From JBGSKV01 sp041740975 (GTDB lineage: Bacteria > Bdellovibrionota_B > Oligoflexia > Oligoflexales > JALZUQ01), in NCBI GenBank assembly GCA_041740975.1, contig JBGSKV010000026.1, forward strand, positions 1 to 33,084: a stretch of 33,084 bases of DNA, written 5' to 3'. A program made the translations under genes and the position numbers. The notes below the pieces were generated by a model that saw only the letters and a list, made by a program, of their open reading frames with translations, had not been told where the DNA came from and did no database searches. This document shows, piece by piece, positions 1 to 6,640 of the stretch (position 1 is the stretch's first letter; the number at the start of each line of letters is the position of its first letter).

Positions 1-444
1 CGCTTTGAAACCCAGATATATTTGCCATTCTGCCCCTCGCTAGTGTTTTTAAGCCTCCACACTATGGCTTAGAGGGGTAGGAAAAGCAATATACGTAAGC
101 TCCCGTCATCCTGACGTGTCTGCCGACGTGTTTTTCCGAGCCCGTGTCTGCCGAGACGTCGAGGGAGAGGAGGAAAGAGCGAGGGAGATGAAGCCGAAGG
201 ATCTCGTCAGTAAGCACAACAGCTCCGTTGCATCAGTTCTATTTTAGATCCTAAAATCTAGATAACATCTAAAAAGCTAAGGTACATAGGAAAGTGCGAA
301 TTCGTGCATTTGAATGAACCAGAAGGGGGTCAAAATTTGCTGAAATTCGTGGGGTTTTAGGCAGTTCTATTAGAAACTTAAGGACTTTGGTAACCCATCT
401 GGCATTTTAACCGATTCGACCACCTAAGGGAGAATATTAGAATA
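1..444. other. Gene-free leading region with repeat and small hairpins
   Basis: No convincing gene is seen. The region holds a long dispersed-repeat copy (105-208, listed separately). It also has a possible hairpin in which TAAGCC (50-55) pairs with GGCTTA (66-71) and CCCCTC (33-38) pairs with GAGGGG (72-77). A short inverted repeat, ATTTTAG-ATC-CTAAAAT, lies at 241-257. The last 100 bases probably contain the promoter of the pilin-like gene at 445, but no clear -35/-10 pair could be assigned. Confidence 0.5.
105..208. repeat. Dispersed GTCATCCTGA...AAGGATCTC repeat, long copy
   Basis: The segment starts with GTCATCCTGA and ends with GAAGCCGAAGGATCTCGTC. These are the two ends of the repeat family also seen at 1843-1900 and 14198-14274. 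The ends are roughly inverted (GTCATCCT against AGGATCTC). This copy carries a longer, G/A-rich interior. It lies in non-coding DNA upstream of the pilin-like gene. Confidence 0.55.
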
Positions 445-1029
445 ATGGCGCGAACCAACTCAAATTTAGGTTTTTCTTTGATTGAGCTGATGGTGGTGAC
501 ATCCATCATTACCGTGCTAATTTCCATTTCACTTCCCAATTATGCGCAGTTCAAAATAAAAGCCGCCCGATCGGAAGTTGTGCAGAACATGAGATTTTTT
601 ATGACTGCGTTAGAATCTTTCCGGGCGGAAAACGACCGGTATAATGTAAGTGGAAATTTTGCTTTCGCCTGGGGCGGCCCTGCCTCAACAGAGGATGGAC
701 CAGTGTACTCTTGTAGCGACTCTACGTACCTTAATCATTTTTCGTACCTTGGTATTAAGAATACAACTGAACAGTGCCAGCGCATGCGATATGTGTTTTC
801 TATAGGAGTTCCTTCCGCCGGAAATACATTTGAGCTAAATGCCATGAACACTCGTCAAGGAGACGTGAGTGATGGTATTTACTTTTGGGCGGGGGCATCG
901 ATTCCAACTTTCATGTGCCGAAACGTGAGGATCTCCAATATTTATATCGATCAATGGCGAATGACTGATCAAGACTCAGCGCCTTTTATACCTGATTCTA
1001 GCGTCGATGCATTGAAAATTTGTTTCTAA
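445..1029 (+). CDS. Type IV pilin-like protein (prepilin N-terminus)
   Basis: This 194-residue protein opens with a short basic leader ending in Gly, followed by FSLIELMVV. That is the class III prepilin cleavage and N-methylation motif, with Glu at mature position 5 and a hydrophobic helix of about 20 residues. Such proteins are processed by a prepilin peptidase (PilD) and assembled into type IV pili or type II secretion pseudopili. The globular part contains several Cys, including C-terminal KICF, which could form the D-region disulfide loop. AAGGGAG lies upstream of the ATG. No other pilus gene is nearby, so it is an orphan; it may be a major pilin, a minor pilin or a pseudopilin. The class is secure, the subtype is not. 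Confidence 0.8.
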   Translation: MARTNSNLGFSLIELMVVTSIITVLISISLPNYAQFKIKAARSEVVQNMRFFMTALESFRAENDRYNVSGNFAFAWGGPASTEDGPVYSCSDSTYLNHFSYLGIKNTTEQCQRMRYVFSIGVPSAGNTFELNAMNTRQGDVSDGIYFWAGASIPTFMCRNVRISNIYIDQWRMTDQDSAPFIPDSSVDALKICF

Positions 1030-1071
1030 ATTCGAAAGTGGAATATTTTATTGAAAGATTTTTTCACTATT

Positions 1072-1108
1072 AAAAAAAAAGGTCCGGAAGCGAAATCCCG
1101 GACCTTTA
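1072..1108 (-). terminator. Bidirectional intrinsic terminator between convergent genes
   Basis: GGTCCGG (1081-1087) pairs with CCGGACC (1098-1104), extended by AAA/TTT. The A-run at 1072-1080 becomes a T-run on the minus strand. It therefore best serves the minus-strand lipoprotein gene ending at 1126. It may also stop readthrough from the pilin-like gene. Confidence 0.75.
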
Positions 1109-1125
1109 TAGGATGACGGACTTGC

Positions 1126-1737
1126 TTATTTTTCTAAATTTTTCAACGCTTCTTCCATTTCTTCAACGACCGAATCGAGAAGTTTCGATGACATATCGAG
1201 CGCCTTAGCACTAATAGAATCTATATATTCTTTAACGCGTATATCACTGTATTCCGCCATGTCTTCTGCGGAAGTGGCAGCATAATTTTTAATATCGTTT
1301 TCAGCTGTTTTAAAATCCTGCTCGAACATTTCAAGAGATTCAAGGTAGATCCCCTTCAACTTGCTCATTTTTTCGGACATATCTGAGCTTAAATGGCCAA
1401 GCTCTTCTTTAAAAGTTGCTATGAATATTGTTTTATCTTTTTTTAAGTTCTCAATACCAGCGGCGCGAGCATCAGCGATTTCTTTCTCGCCAATAGTTTC
1501 GTCAACAGATGTATCGATGGGTGCTGCGAAAGGAGGTTCGATGGTAGGTTCTGTCGTGTCGGCAGGAGCTTCTGCTGCAGGAACTTCAGCTTGAGTCTGA
1601 GCGGTTGGAGTCGGAACAGTTGGGGTCGGAGCAGGTTCAGCTTCTGGAGTATTGGTTCGGGTGTTGATTTTGTCGTTACCGCAGGAAACGATTGTGAAGG
1701 ACAAAGCCATAATAGTGGCAAGGTACTGACATTTCAT
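1126..1737 (-). CDS. Small lipoprotein, acidic and proline-rich, unknown function
   Basis: The protein is 203 residues from the chosen ATG. An upstream in-frame start at 1797 is less likely, because GGAGAA sits just before the ATG at 1737 and the signal peptide begins there. The N-terminus MKCQYLATIMALSFTIVSC ends in a lipobox, with acylated Cys19. A Pro/Thr/Ala/Glu-rich low-complexity linker follows (about residues 30-75). The rest is a Lys/Glu-rich, probably coiled-coil helical C-terminal half ending in EEMEEALKNLEK. No enzyme motif is visible. It resembles the smaller lipoprotein at 1966-2241 in layout: lipobox, acidic linker, short helix, promoter and terminator. Probably membrane-anchored; role unknown. 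Confidence 0.75.
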   Translation of the reverse strand: MKCQYLATIMALSFTIVSCGNDKINTRTNTPEAEPAPTPTVPTPTAQTQAEVPAAEAPADTTEPTIEPPFAAPIDTSVDETIGEKEIADARAAGIENLKKDKTIFIATFKEELGHLSSDMSEKMSKLKGIYLESLEMFEQDFKTAENDIKNYAATSAEDMAEYSDIRVKEYIDSISAKALDMSSKLLDSVVEEMEEALKNLEK

Positions 1738-1787
1738 AAAATTTCTCCGAAAAGGTTGAGGGTAAGTGAAAAGAAAGACAGGAGCGC

Positions 1788-1816
1788 TGTGTAGCATTTA
1801 ACCAGATGAAAATCAA
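1788..1816 (-). promoter_or_regulatory. Putative sigma-70 promoter of lipoprotein gene
   Basis: On the minus strand, TTGATT (-35, plus coordinates 1811-1816) is followed by a 17-base spacer and TACACA (1788-1793). The spacer shares CTGGTTAAATG with the equivalent position upstream of the neighbouring lipoprotein gene (2291-2319). The -10 match is weak; conservation between the two copies is the main support. Confidence 0.4.
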
Positions 1817-1842
1817 CACTCCACGCTAGGACCCCCTCTCCG

Positions 1843-1900
1843 GTCATCCTGAGCGATGCATTCTGCGCAGCTTTAGCGAAGCAGAAAGCGAAGAATCTCC
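1843..1900. repeat. Dispersed GTCATCCTGAGCG...AAGAATCTCC repeat
   Basis: Runs from GTCATCCTGAGCGATGCA to GCGAAGAATCTCC, in the same orientation as the copies at 105-208 and 14198-14274. An internal part, TTCTGC...GCAGAA, can form a hairpin. It lies in the intergenic gap between two lipoprotein genes. Confidence 0.6.
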
Positions 1901-1903
1901 TCC

Positions 1904-1943
1904 AAAAAAAAGTCCAGGACCTTCATCCTAGACTTTTATTTTT
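1904..1943 (-). terminator. Intrinsic terminator of lipoprotein gene
   Basis: AAAAGTCCAGGA (1908-1919) pairs with TCCTAGACTTTT (1926-1937) with one mismatch. The A-run 1904-1911 gives a T-run on the minus strand, just downstream of the lipoprotein gene whose stop is at 1966. T-rich sequence on the plus side makes it potentially bidirectional. Confidence 0.7.
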
Positions 1944-1965
1944 CATCACAATTGAGAACGATCGG

Positions 1966-2241
1966 TTATTGCAAGCTCTCTAGTATACTTTTCAAACTTT
2001 CTAAAAACGAAAGACTAGATTTTCGAACTTCATCTATGTCTTCGCTAAGAGATGGATCTGACTCGGCAGATTCGCTTTCGCCGTTTTCTTCTGAGGGTTC
2101 CGAAGTGGGGAGTTCAGAAGGATCTTCCTCAACCGTAGCTGTTTCCGTTTCAGTACTGGCATTGTAAATATGGTCGTCATCGCCGCAAGACGCGAGGGCA
2201 AGTGACATCGCTAGGATGGAGATGATATTTAGAAGTTTCAT
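1966..2241 (-). CDS. Small acidic lipoprotein, unknown function
   Basis: A 91-residue protein. The signal peptide MKLLNIISILAMSLALASC has a good lipobox, with lipid-bearing Cys19. An extremely Glu/Ser/Thr-rich segment follows. The short predicted amphipathic helix at the end reads LSFLESLKSILESLQ. ACGGAGAA precedes the ATG. It looks like a shortened relative of the lipoprotein at 1126-1737: both have lipobox, acidic linker, C-terminal helix, the same promoter block and a terminator of the same kind. It could be a minimal envelope-anchored lipoprotein. No known family was recognised. Confidence 0.72.
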   Translation of the reverse strand: MKLLNIISILAMSLALASCGDDDHIYNASTETETATVEEDPSELPTSEPSEENGESESAESDPSLSEDIDEVRKSSLSFLESLKSILESLQ

Positions 2242-2290
2242 GGTTTTTCTCCGTTAAAATTTCGGGAGCAATCATCTAGAACAGGCGGTC

Positions 2291-2319
2291 TGATTAACAT
2301 TTAACCAGAGGAAAATCAA
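2291..2319 (-). promoter_or_regulatory. Putative sigma-70 promoter of small lipoprotein gene
   Basis: On the minus strand, TTGATT (2314-2319), a 17-base spacer containing CTCTGGTTAAATG, then TAATCA (2291-2296). The block from TTGATT through TTAAATG is nearly identical to that upstream of the other lipoprotein gene (1788-1816), with the same spacing. Confidence 0.45.
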
Positions 2320-2347
2320 TAGGCTTATAAGGCGAGGAGGAGGCGAT

Positions 2348-2398
2348 ATGACCGCTAAATTCTGCCTAGTTGATGCATATCTAGCAATAAAAGTATAG
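2348..2398 (+). CDS. Possible 16-codon leader peptide upstream of pabB-like gene
   Basis: An ATG at 2348 preceded by a very strong ribosome-binding site (AGGAGGAGG, about 6 bases away) opens a frame encoding MTAKFCLVDAYLAIKV and ends with TAG at 2396-2398. A hairpin (2403-2423) and the pabB-like start at 2435 follow within 40 bases. Strong SD plus tiny ORF plus hairpin resembles a translational leader. There is no run of one regulatory amino acid, so the assignment is tentative. It could be chance. Confidence 0.3.
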   Translation: MTAKFCLVDAYLAIKV

Positions 2399-2402
2399 CG
2401 TC

Positions 2403-2423
2403 CGAGGAGATGGTTATCTCTCG
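2403..2423 (+). promoter_or_regulatory. Hairpin just before pabB-like ribosome-binding site
   Basis: CGAG (2403-2406) pairs with CTCG (2420-2423) and AGAT (2408-2411) with ATCT (2416-2419), with loop GGTT and one bulged G. The stem ends two bases before the Shine-Dalgarno AGGAGG (2425-2430) of the gene at 2435. Its formation could therefore affect ribosome access. Confidence 0.3.
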
Positions 2424-2434
2424 CAGGAGGTGGC

Positions 2435-3637
2435 ATGTTTAGCCCTGAGGTACTCAAAAAGTTAGTAGCCAGATGGCCGGATAAAACTCCGCTTTGTTTG
2501 TTTGGTGGCAACGAACGCTTTTCGATTTTGCCGGTCGCTTTTACACGGGTGTCTTTCCGGGATTGTTACAACTGTCACTTCAGTCGCGATTTAGTTTTGA
2601 GTGATGCGATTCCGTTTCAGTCAGGTCTGATGGGACTTCTGAACTACACCGATCCCAACCAATCCTACATCCTACAAGTCTCCAAATCCCTCGTCATCGA
2701 TTGGCAAAACAAAGAACTATTGTTTGTGGGGGCGTATCACCACGATGAGTTTCATATTTCCGAGGCTGATATCAGCACCATGCTTGCAGCACCTCTCGCC
2801 GAAACGAAAATTCAATCGATCACCTTACAGCCTCGCATTACGGATGAAGAGTATTTAGTTGCCGCTGAAAAAGTTCTCGAAGAAATTCGCAACGGTAGAT
2901 TTTACCAGCTCAACTTACTGCGATACTTTGGCCTCCAGGGCGAAGACGTGCGAGCGTCTTGTCTCGATAAGTTCAACCAGCGCCAGGCACAGATGTCGAT
3001 GTGGGTGCAGTGGGAGAACACCACCGTGGCTTCGTTTTCTCCAGAGAGGTTTGTTCGCATCCATCCCGAGCATCGTCATTACGTTATTGATACGTTTCCG
3101 GTCAAAGGCACCACGGCTCGACATGCAGATAAGGGTGAGGATGTGCGGGCCAGCCAAGAACTCTTAGCAAGCCCCAAAGACCGAGCCGAGCTGGCGATGA
3201 TTATTGATCTCATGCGAAACGACTTCTACGATATTTCCAAAAAACAATCGATCCAGGTCAAAGACCAAGGCTCGCTTCTTTCCAACGCTCATATCCATCA
3301 CTTGCAAGGCCATATCCAAGCTCAACTGCGTGACGACGTTAGCTTCGGCGAACTCGTGACTGCCGTCTTTCCCGCCGGCTCCATCACTGGCGCTCCCAAA
3401 AAAGAAGTCATGAAAGCCATCAAAGAATACGAAGGCCGTGACCGCGAATTTTTTATGGGCGCGGCGTTTTATTGGGATGCGAGGGGATTTTTCGATTCTT
3501 CTGTCTTGATTCGCACTGCGGTTGCGAAGGGGGAAGAGTGGGAATTTGCGGCGGGGAGTGGGTTGGTGATTAAGAGTGATCCGCAAAAAGAATGCGAAGA
3601 AATAAAATTCAAATGTGAAGTCATAATCAAATCATGA
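2435..3637 (+). CDS. pabB: Aminodeoxychorismate synthase component I-like (chorismate-binding enzyme)
   Basis: A 400-residue chorismate-utilising enzyme of the PabB/TrpE family. These convert chorismate plus ammonia to 4-amino-4-deoxychorismate, the first step towards p-aminobenzoate and folate. Family hallmarks are FPVKGTTAR with the PabB-type active-site Lys (K224), FPAGSITGAPKK (about 312-322), FFMGAAFYW (339-347) and a C-terminal GSGLVIKSDPQKECEE block that binds substrate and Mg2+. The N-terminal domain is shorter than in E. coli PabB (about 450 residues). The ATG has AGGAGG four bases upstream. No pabA or pabC is adjacent, so the amidotransferase subunit must be elsewhere. PabB is preferred over TrpE or isochorismate synthase because of the PxKGT lysine. 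Confidence 0.85.
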   Translation: MFSPEVLKKLVARWPDKTPLCLFGGNERFSILPVAFTRVSFRDCYNCHFSRDLVLSDAIPFQSGLMGLLNYTDPNQSYILQVSKSLVIDWQNKELLFVGAYHHDEFHISEADISTMLAAPLAETKIQSITLQPRITDEEYLVAAEKVLEEIRNGRFYQLNLLRYFGLQGEDVRASCLDKFNQRQAQMSMWVQWENTTVASFSPERFVRIHPEHRHYVIDTFPVKGTTARHADKGEDVRASQELLASPKDRAELAMIIDLMRNDFYDISKKQSIQVKDQGSLLSNAHIHHLQGHIQAQLRDDVSFGELVTAVFPAGSITGAPKKEVMKAIKEYEGRDREFFMGAAFYWDARGFFDSSVLIRTAVAKGEEWEFAAGSGLVIKSDPQKECEEIKFKCEVIIKS

Positions 3638-3652
3638 TCAAAAAATCGGCGT

Positions 3653-3672
3653 TACCACCGGCGCCGGTGGTA
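3653..3672. repeat. Perfect 20-bp palindrome between convergent genes
   Basis: TACCACCGGCGCCGGTGGTA reads identically on both strands. It sits in the 95-bp gap between the convergent ends of the pabB-like gene and a lipoprotein gene. In RNA it gives a GC-rich hairpin with a four-base loop. On the minus strand a run of T (from the A-run at 3640-3646) follows about 7 bases later, so it may act as an imperfect terminator for the lipoprotein gene. It could also be a binding site. Confidence 0.6.
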
Positions 3673-3732
3673 TAGAATATTGCAGAGAATTTTTTAAACT
3701 TCTGCGGAGAAGTGGGAAAAAGATATTCGGAT

Positions 3733-4620
3733 TTATGTCCGCTCAATAACTTTAAATTTGAAATCTTTCGTATTCAGCGCCGTCCCCAGATCCGCCCGGT
3801 TCCTTCGCATCACCTTCAAACGATCTAAACCATAAAACTCAGCGCAGTAAGGTTGGTCAATTCCGTCCAAAAAACCATCGAGTTGTTTGGCGGTTTCGAC
3901 GTTGAGGTTGAGGTTATCTTGGAGCATGGCGAGCATGCCGGTGAGGGAGCCGCCGTTTTTTTGCCAGGAAGATAAGCCTTTAAGGGCGTCTTTGAGAGCA
4001 TTGTCTAGCTCATTAAATCCATCGCGCAAATCTTTGTAAAGGTCGATGAACTCAGCGTGATCGGTAACTTCATTGGCGTAGATAATAATGGGTTGAGATT
4101 TTCTGGCCATTTCTTGCAAGGCGTTTTGTTGGCCGGTGGAGAAGCCAACTTCGTTTGGTTCGAAAGGAAGGAAGGCGTTGATGTCACCGCCGTTATCTTT
4201 TTCTAAAGCAAAACTCACCGTCGCAATTTTTTTGCCGGAAAAATCAGGAATCGAAACTTTGACGCGGTACGTGCCATTTGATCGATTTGATATATTAAGT
4301 TGCGCTTCGCGGAAAAAATAGGCTTTACCCTTTGTTAAGATATAATAAATACTGCCGCGTTCGTTCTTCTTGAGATAGCCAAATTCTTTGTCGTTTTCAT
4401 CAGCATAAACCATCCACTTTTGTTCGTAGCTCGGCGTATCGCGATTGGCCCATTTGAGTTTGGTGCTGTGGGCGCACTGAAAATAAGAGGGGTAGAAGGG
4501 GCCCTGCGCGAAAACTGCGTCGCTGGTGTCGGAAGTGATTTCGCGGTTGCGGCAGCTTGCCATGGTTAGGGCAAGAGTCACCAAGATTAAAATGAAAGCA
4601 GACCAAATTCGCGTCGTCAT
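3733..4620 (-). CDS. Lipoprotein of unknown function
   Basis: A 295-residue protein from ATG at 4620. The frame extends to 4719, but the upstream start has no ribosome-binding site and would push the signal peptide inside. The leader MTTRIWSAFILILVTLALTM ends in the lipobox LTMASC (Cys23). The mature part shows no recognised domain. It has a basic/aromatic N-terminal half (KWMVYADENDKEFGYLKKN) and a helical, Asp/Leu-rich middle (about 200-260). A C-terminal Cys is present. It is flanked by a convergent pabB-like gene and a divergent DUF2721 gene, neither of which suggests a job. Envelope localisation is well supported; function is not. Confidence 0.75.
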   Translation of the reverse strand: MTTRIWSAFILILVTLALTMASCRNREITSDTSDAVFAQGPFYPSYFQCAHSTKLKWANRDTPSYEQKWMVYADENDKEFGYLKKNERGSIYYILTKGKAYFFREAQLNISNRSNGTYRVKVSIPDFSGKKIATVSFALEKDNGGDINAFLPFEPNEVGFSTGQQNALQEMARKSQPIIIYANEVTDHAEFIDLYKDLRDGFNELDNALKDALKGLSSWQKNGGSLTGMLAMLQDNLNLNVETAKQLDGFLDGIDQPYCAEFYGLDRLKVMRRNRADLGTALNTKDFKFKVIERT

Positions 4621-4755
4621 AACTGCCAACCTATTTGCAAGTGGGGTTCTGGATGTTAGTTTAACATTTTCAGGAAACACGGTAAAGTAGCTGTACCGGT
4701 TTCTACGAACGGATTTCATTTCATTTCACTGTTTCACTAGAAGGAAGCTTGCTCT

Positions 4756-5280
4756 ATGGACGCTGCCGCCATTTCTGCTGACCTTGTTGCCAAGACGATG
4801 CAAGCCGCTGTTGCGCCTGTCTTCTTGATTTCTGCTGTCGCCGTGCTCCTAAGCTGTATGGCAACACGCTACGGTCGGGTTATTGATCGCATCCGCACTC
4901 TTCTTCGTGATGGCAAAATGCTTTACGGCAAGTTCACCAATAAAGACCATCTCGAAAAAGAAATCGGCTCACTATATCGGCGCGCCAAAATTCTGCGAAA
5001 CTCCATGATCTTGGCGACCTGTTCGATTCTTTTGATTGTCATCGCCGTGATGCTTTTGTTTTTGCATCTGCGTTATGAGTTTAGCTTTTATACCGCCCCA
5101 GAGATTTTCTTTGCGATTGCACTTTTTGCATTGGTGGGTTCTGTGGTGATGTTTATCGAAGATTTTGCCATATCCTTGGACTCTATAAAGAATGACATTA
5201 ATACGCGCGGCTACGCCGATGCCATCGATCCCCACAGTGAGCCACCGGCCAAGCCCGAGGCAGAAGGTGCAACCCCTTAA
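4756..5280 (+). CDS. DUF2721 family membrane protein
   Basis: A 174-residue protein with three hydrophobic segments: about residues 18-36 (APVFLISAVAVLLSCMA), 82-105 (SMILATCSILLIVIAVMLLF) and 115-138. Between the first two lies a charged cytoplasmic stretch with YGRVIDRIRTL and LYRRAKILRNSM. This matches the layout of the DUF2721 family of small inner-membrane proteins, whose function is unknown. GGAAG lies upstream of the ATG. The C-terminus is Pro/Glu-rich. Its final codons (GCAACCCCTTAA) reappear at 6529-6540 as part of the tandem duplication of the next gene. Confidence 0.7.
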   Translation: MDAAAISADLVAKTMQAAVAPVFLISAVAVLLSCMATRYGRVIDRIRTLLRDGKMLYGKFTNKDHLEKEIGSLYRRAKILRNSMILATCSILLIVIAVMLLFLHLRYEFSFYTAPEIFFAIALFALVGSVVMFIEDFAISLDSIKNDINTRGYADAIDPHSEPPAKPEAEGATP

Positions 5281-5315
5281 AAGCCGACGGATATGTCTTG
5301 AGGCGCCAGAAAAGC

Positions 5316-5343
5316 TCAATATTACGTATGATTCTACCGATAA
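5316..5343 (+). promoter_or_regulatory. Sigma-28 (FliA)-like promoter
   Basis: TCAA (5316-5319), 16 bases, then ACCGATAA (5336-5343). The FliA consensus is TAAA/TCAA-N15-GCCGATAA. The match is close apart from one extra spacer base and the first base of the -10. Equivalent sites lie upstream of the duplicated gene and of the gene at 29306. Expected transcription start is about 10 bases downstream, giving a short leader before the TTG at 5380. Confidence 0.5.
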
Positions 5344-5379
5344 CGTGGTGTTCCCTCACATGGTTTGGAGAGTAACTGT

Positions 5380-6471
5380 TTGAAGCTAGGTCGAAACATT
5401 TCTATAATATTGCTTCTGACTTTCAGCTTTGGCTGCAAAGTGGAGTCCTTAACGGTCCCGCAGGCAGCGGAAAAACCAATAGATGATTCAGCTGATAATA
5501 AAGTCGAAGCGCCAAAGTCTGAAGAAATCAAAATCCCGGAACTAAAGGTAGACGACACCGAAATTCCGGAAATCAAAATCGAAGCTCATGATGCCTCGAA
5601 GCATTGCTACGACAACTCAAAGCAAGAGTATCAGTGTGTCGTATATGCAAAACCTATTAAAGCAACGGGAATCAATAAAGGCGGAAAGATATCTGGCTAT
5701 GCTTGGACGGATTACAACAAAAACGGCATCAAAGACAGTGGTGAGCCCCACTCTCAAAGCACAATCTATATCGATACGAACAATAACTGTTCGCGTGACG
5801 CCGGCGAACCGTCCGTCTCAGTGGGAAATCCAACGGGTTATTACGAAATCACGCCGACACAAGCTGCACCGTTTCCGGAAACCGTAGCCATTGTGCGAGT
5901 ACAATCCAGCTCTCCACTGAATTCTTTAGACGGACTCGTCAATTACAAAGTAGATCTCAATCCGCGCGATGAATTTACAAATCTGAATTTTTCGTTCTCT
6001 CCTCAGATTTATTCGGAGAGCACTGCGCCGGCGTCCTATGGCCTGGCGCGGCACAAAATGACGATCAACGTGAATCACTCTTTAGGTCTGAAAGTTCGCG
6101 CATCGGGGGGATCGAAAGAATCTTGCCCTGCCGATGGCGTTACGTTTCTAACCCCATTGAAGTTTGGTACCAAAGCCAGAATGAAAGTGATCTCGGGCCA
6201 GAGTACCTTTTTGCTAATTGGCTGGATGGATTTTAACGCCAATGGCCAGTTTGATGCATCGGAACGAATCGTTGGTGCGGCTGGATCACCAAATGGTATT
6301 GTGACCAGAGAAGGCGAATCATTTTTTGAGTTTGATATTCCGGCCAATGCGACGGGCCAAGCCAGCGTAAAAACATGGGCAAGATTTCGCTACGGTTTAT
6401 CCGATGCGAATCCCTGGGGCCTTTCCACTAGCGGCGAAGTCGAAGACTATGAAGTGACAATTTCGAACTAG
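5380..6471 (+). CDS. Surface lipoprotein with SdrD-B-like and GEVED domains (copy 1)
   Basis: A 363-residue protein initiated at TTG (5380). GGAGAG ends seven bases upstream, and the duplicated gene keeps the same arrangement, so UUG is preferred to other starts. The leader MKLGRNISIILLLTFSFGC has a lipobox with Cys19. After an acidic Pro/Lys/Glu linker comes an SdrD-B/Cna-B-like module (SGYAWTDYNKNGIKDSGEP... IDTNNNCSRDAGEP, about residues 100-150) with Asp/Asn-rich loops that look calcium-binding. The C-terminal part has GWMDFNANGQFDASER and ends in SGEVEDYEVTISN, the signature of the GEVED domain. These are extracellular adhesion or structural modules, so a cell-surface role is inferred. 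Upstream lies a sigma-28-like promoter. Confidence 0.8.
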   Translation: MKLGRNISIILLLTFSFGCKVESLTVPQAAEKPIDDSADNKVEAPKSEEIKIPELKVDDTEIPEIKIEAHDASKHCYDNSKQEYQCVVYAKPIKATGINKGGKISGYAWTDYNKNGIKDSGEPHSQSTIYIDTNNNCSRDAGEPSVSVGNPTGYYEITPTQAAPFPETVAIVRVQSSSPLNSLDGLVNYKVDLNPRDEFTNLNFSFSPQIYSESTAPASYGLARHKMTINVNHSLGLKVRASGGSKESCPADGVTFLTPLKFGTKARMKVISGQSTFLLIGWMDFNANGQFDASERIVGAAGSPNGIVTREGESFFEFDIPANATGQASVKTWARFRYGLSDANPWGLSTSGEVEDYEVTISN

Positions 6472-6575
6472 TTTATAAAGTCCTAGCCCCACACAGCGCG
6501 CCACTCACTTAGCAGAACCCGAAGAGACGCAACCCCTTAAAAACTGTCATATAACTCCGCCACCGCGAGAAAAGC

Positions 6576-6603
6576 TCATTTTTACTGAGGAATCTGCCGA
6601 TAA
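6576..6603 (+). promoter_or_regulatory. Sigma-28 (FliA)-like promoter
   Basis: TCAT (6576-6579), 16 bases, then GCCGATAA (6596-6603), which is a perfect -10 match to the FliA consensus. It is the copy of the promoter at 5316-5343, with AGAAAAGCTCA conserved on its upstream side. Confidence 0.55.
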
Positions 6604-6640
6604 ATAGGGTGTTCAATCCCCCGTTCTTTGGAGAGTGATC

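Noticed and set aside
188..247. A 19-codon ORF with a purine-rich upstream sequence inside the leading region
   Set aside because: It lies within the dispersed repeat (105-208), and the apparent ribosome-binding site is part of the G/A-rich repeat interior.
1361..1594. Plus-strand open frame opposite the lipoprotein gene
   Set aside because: It is antisense to a gene with a good lipobox, ribosome-binding site and terminator, and its composition mirrors the Pro/Ala-rich linker.
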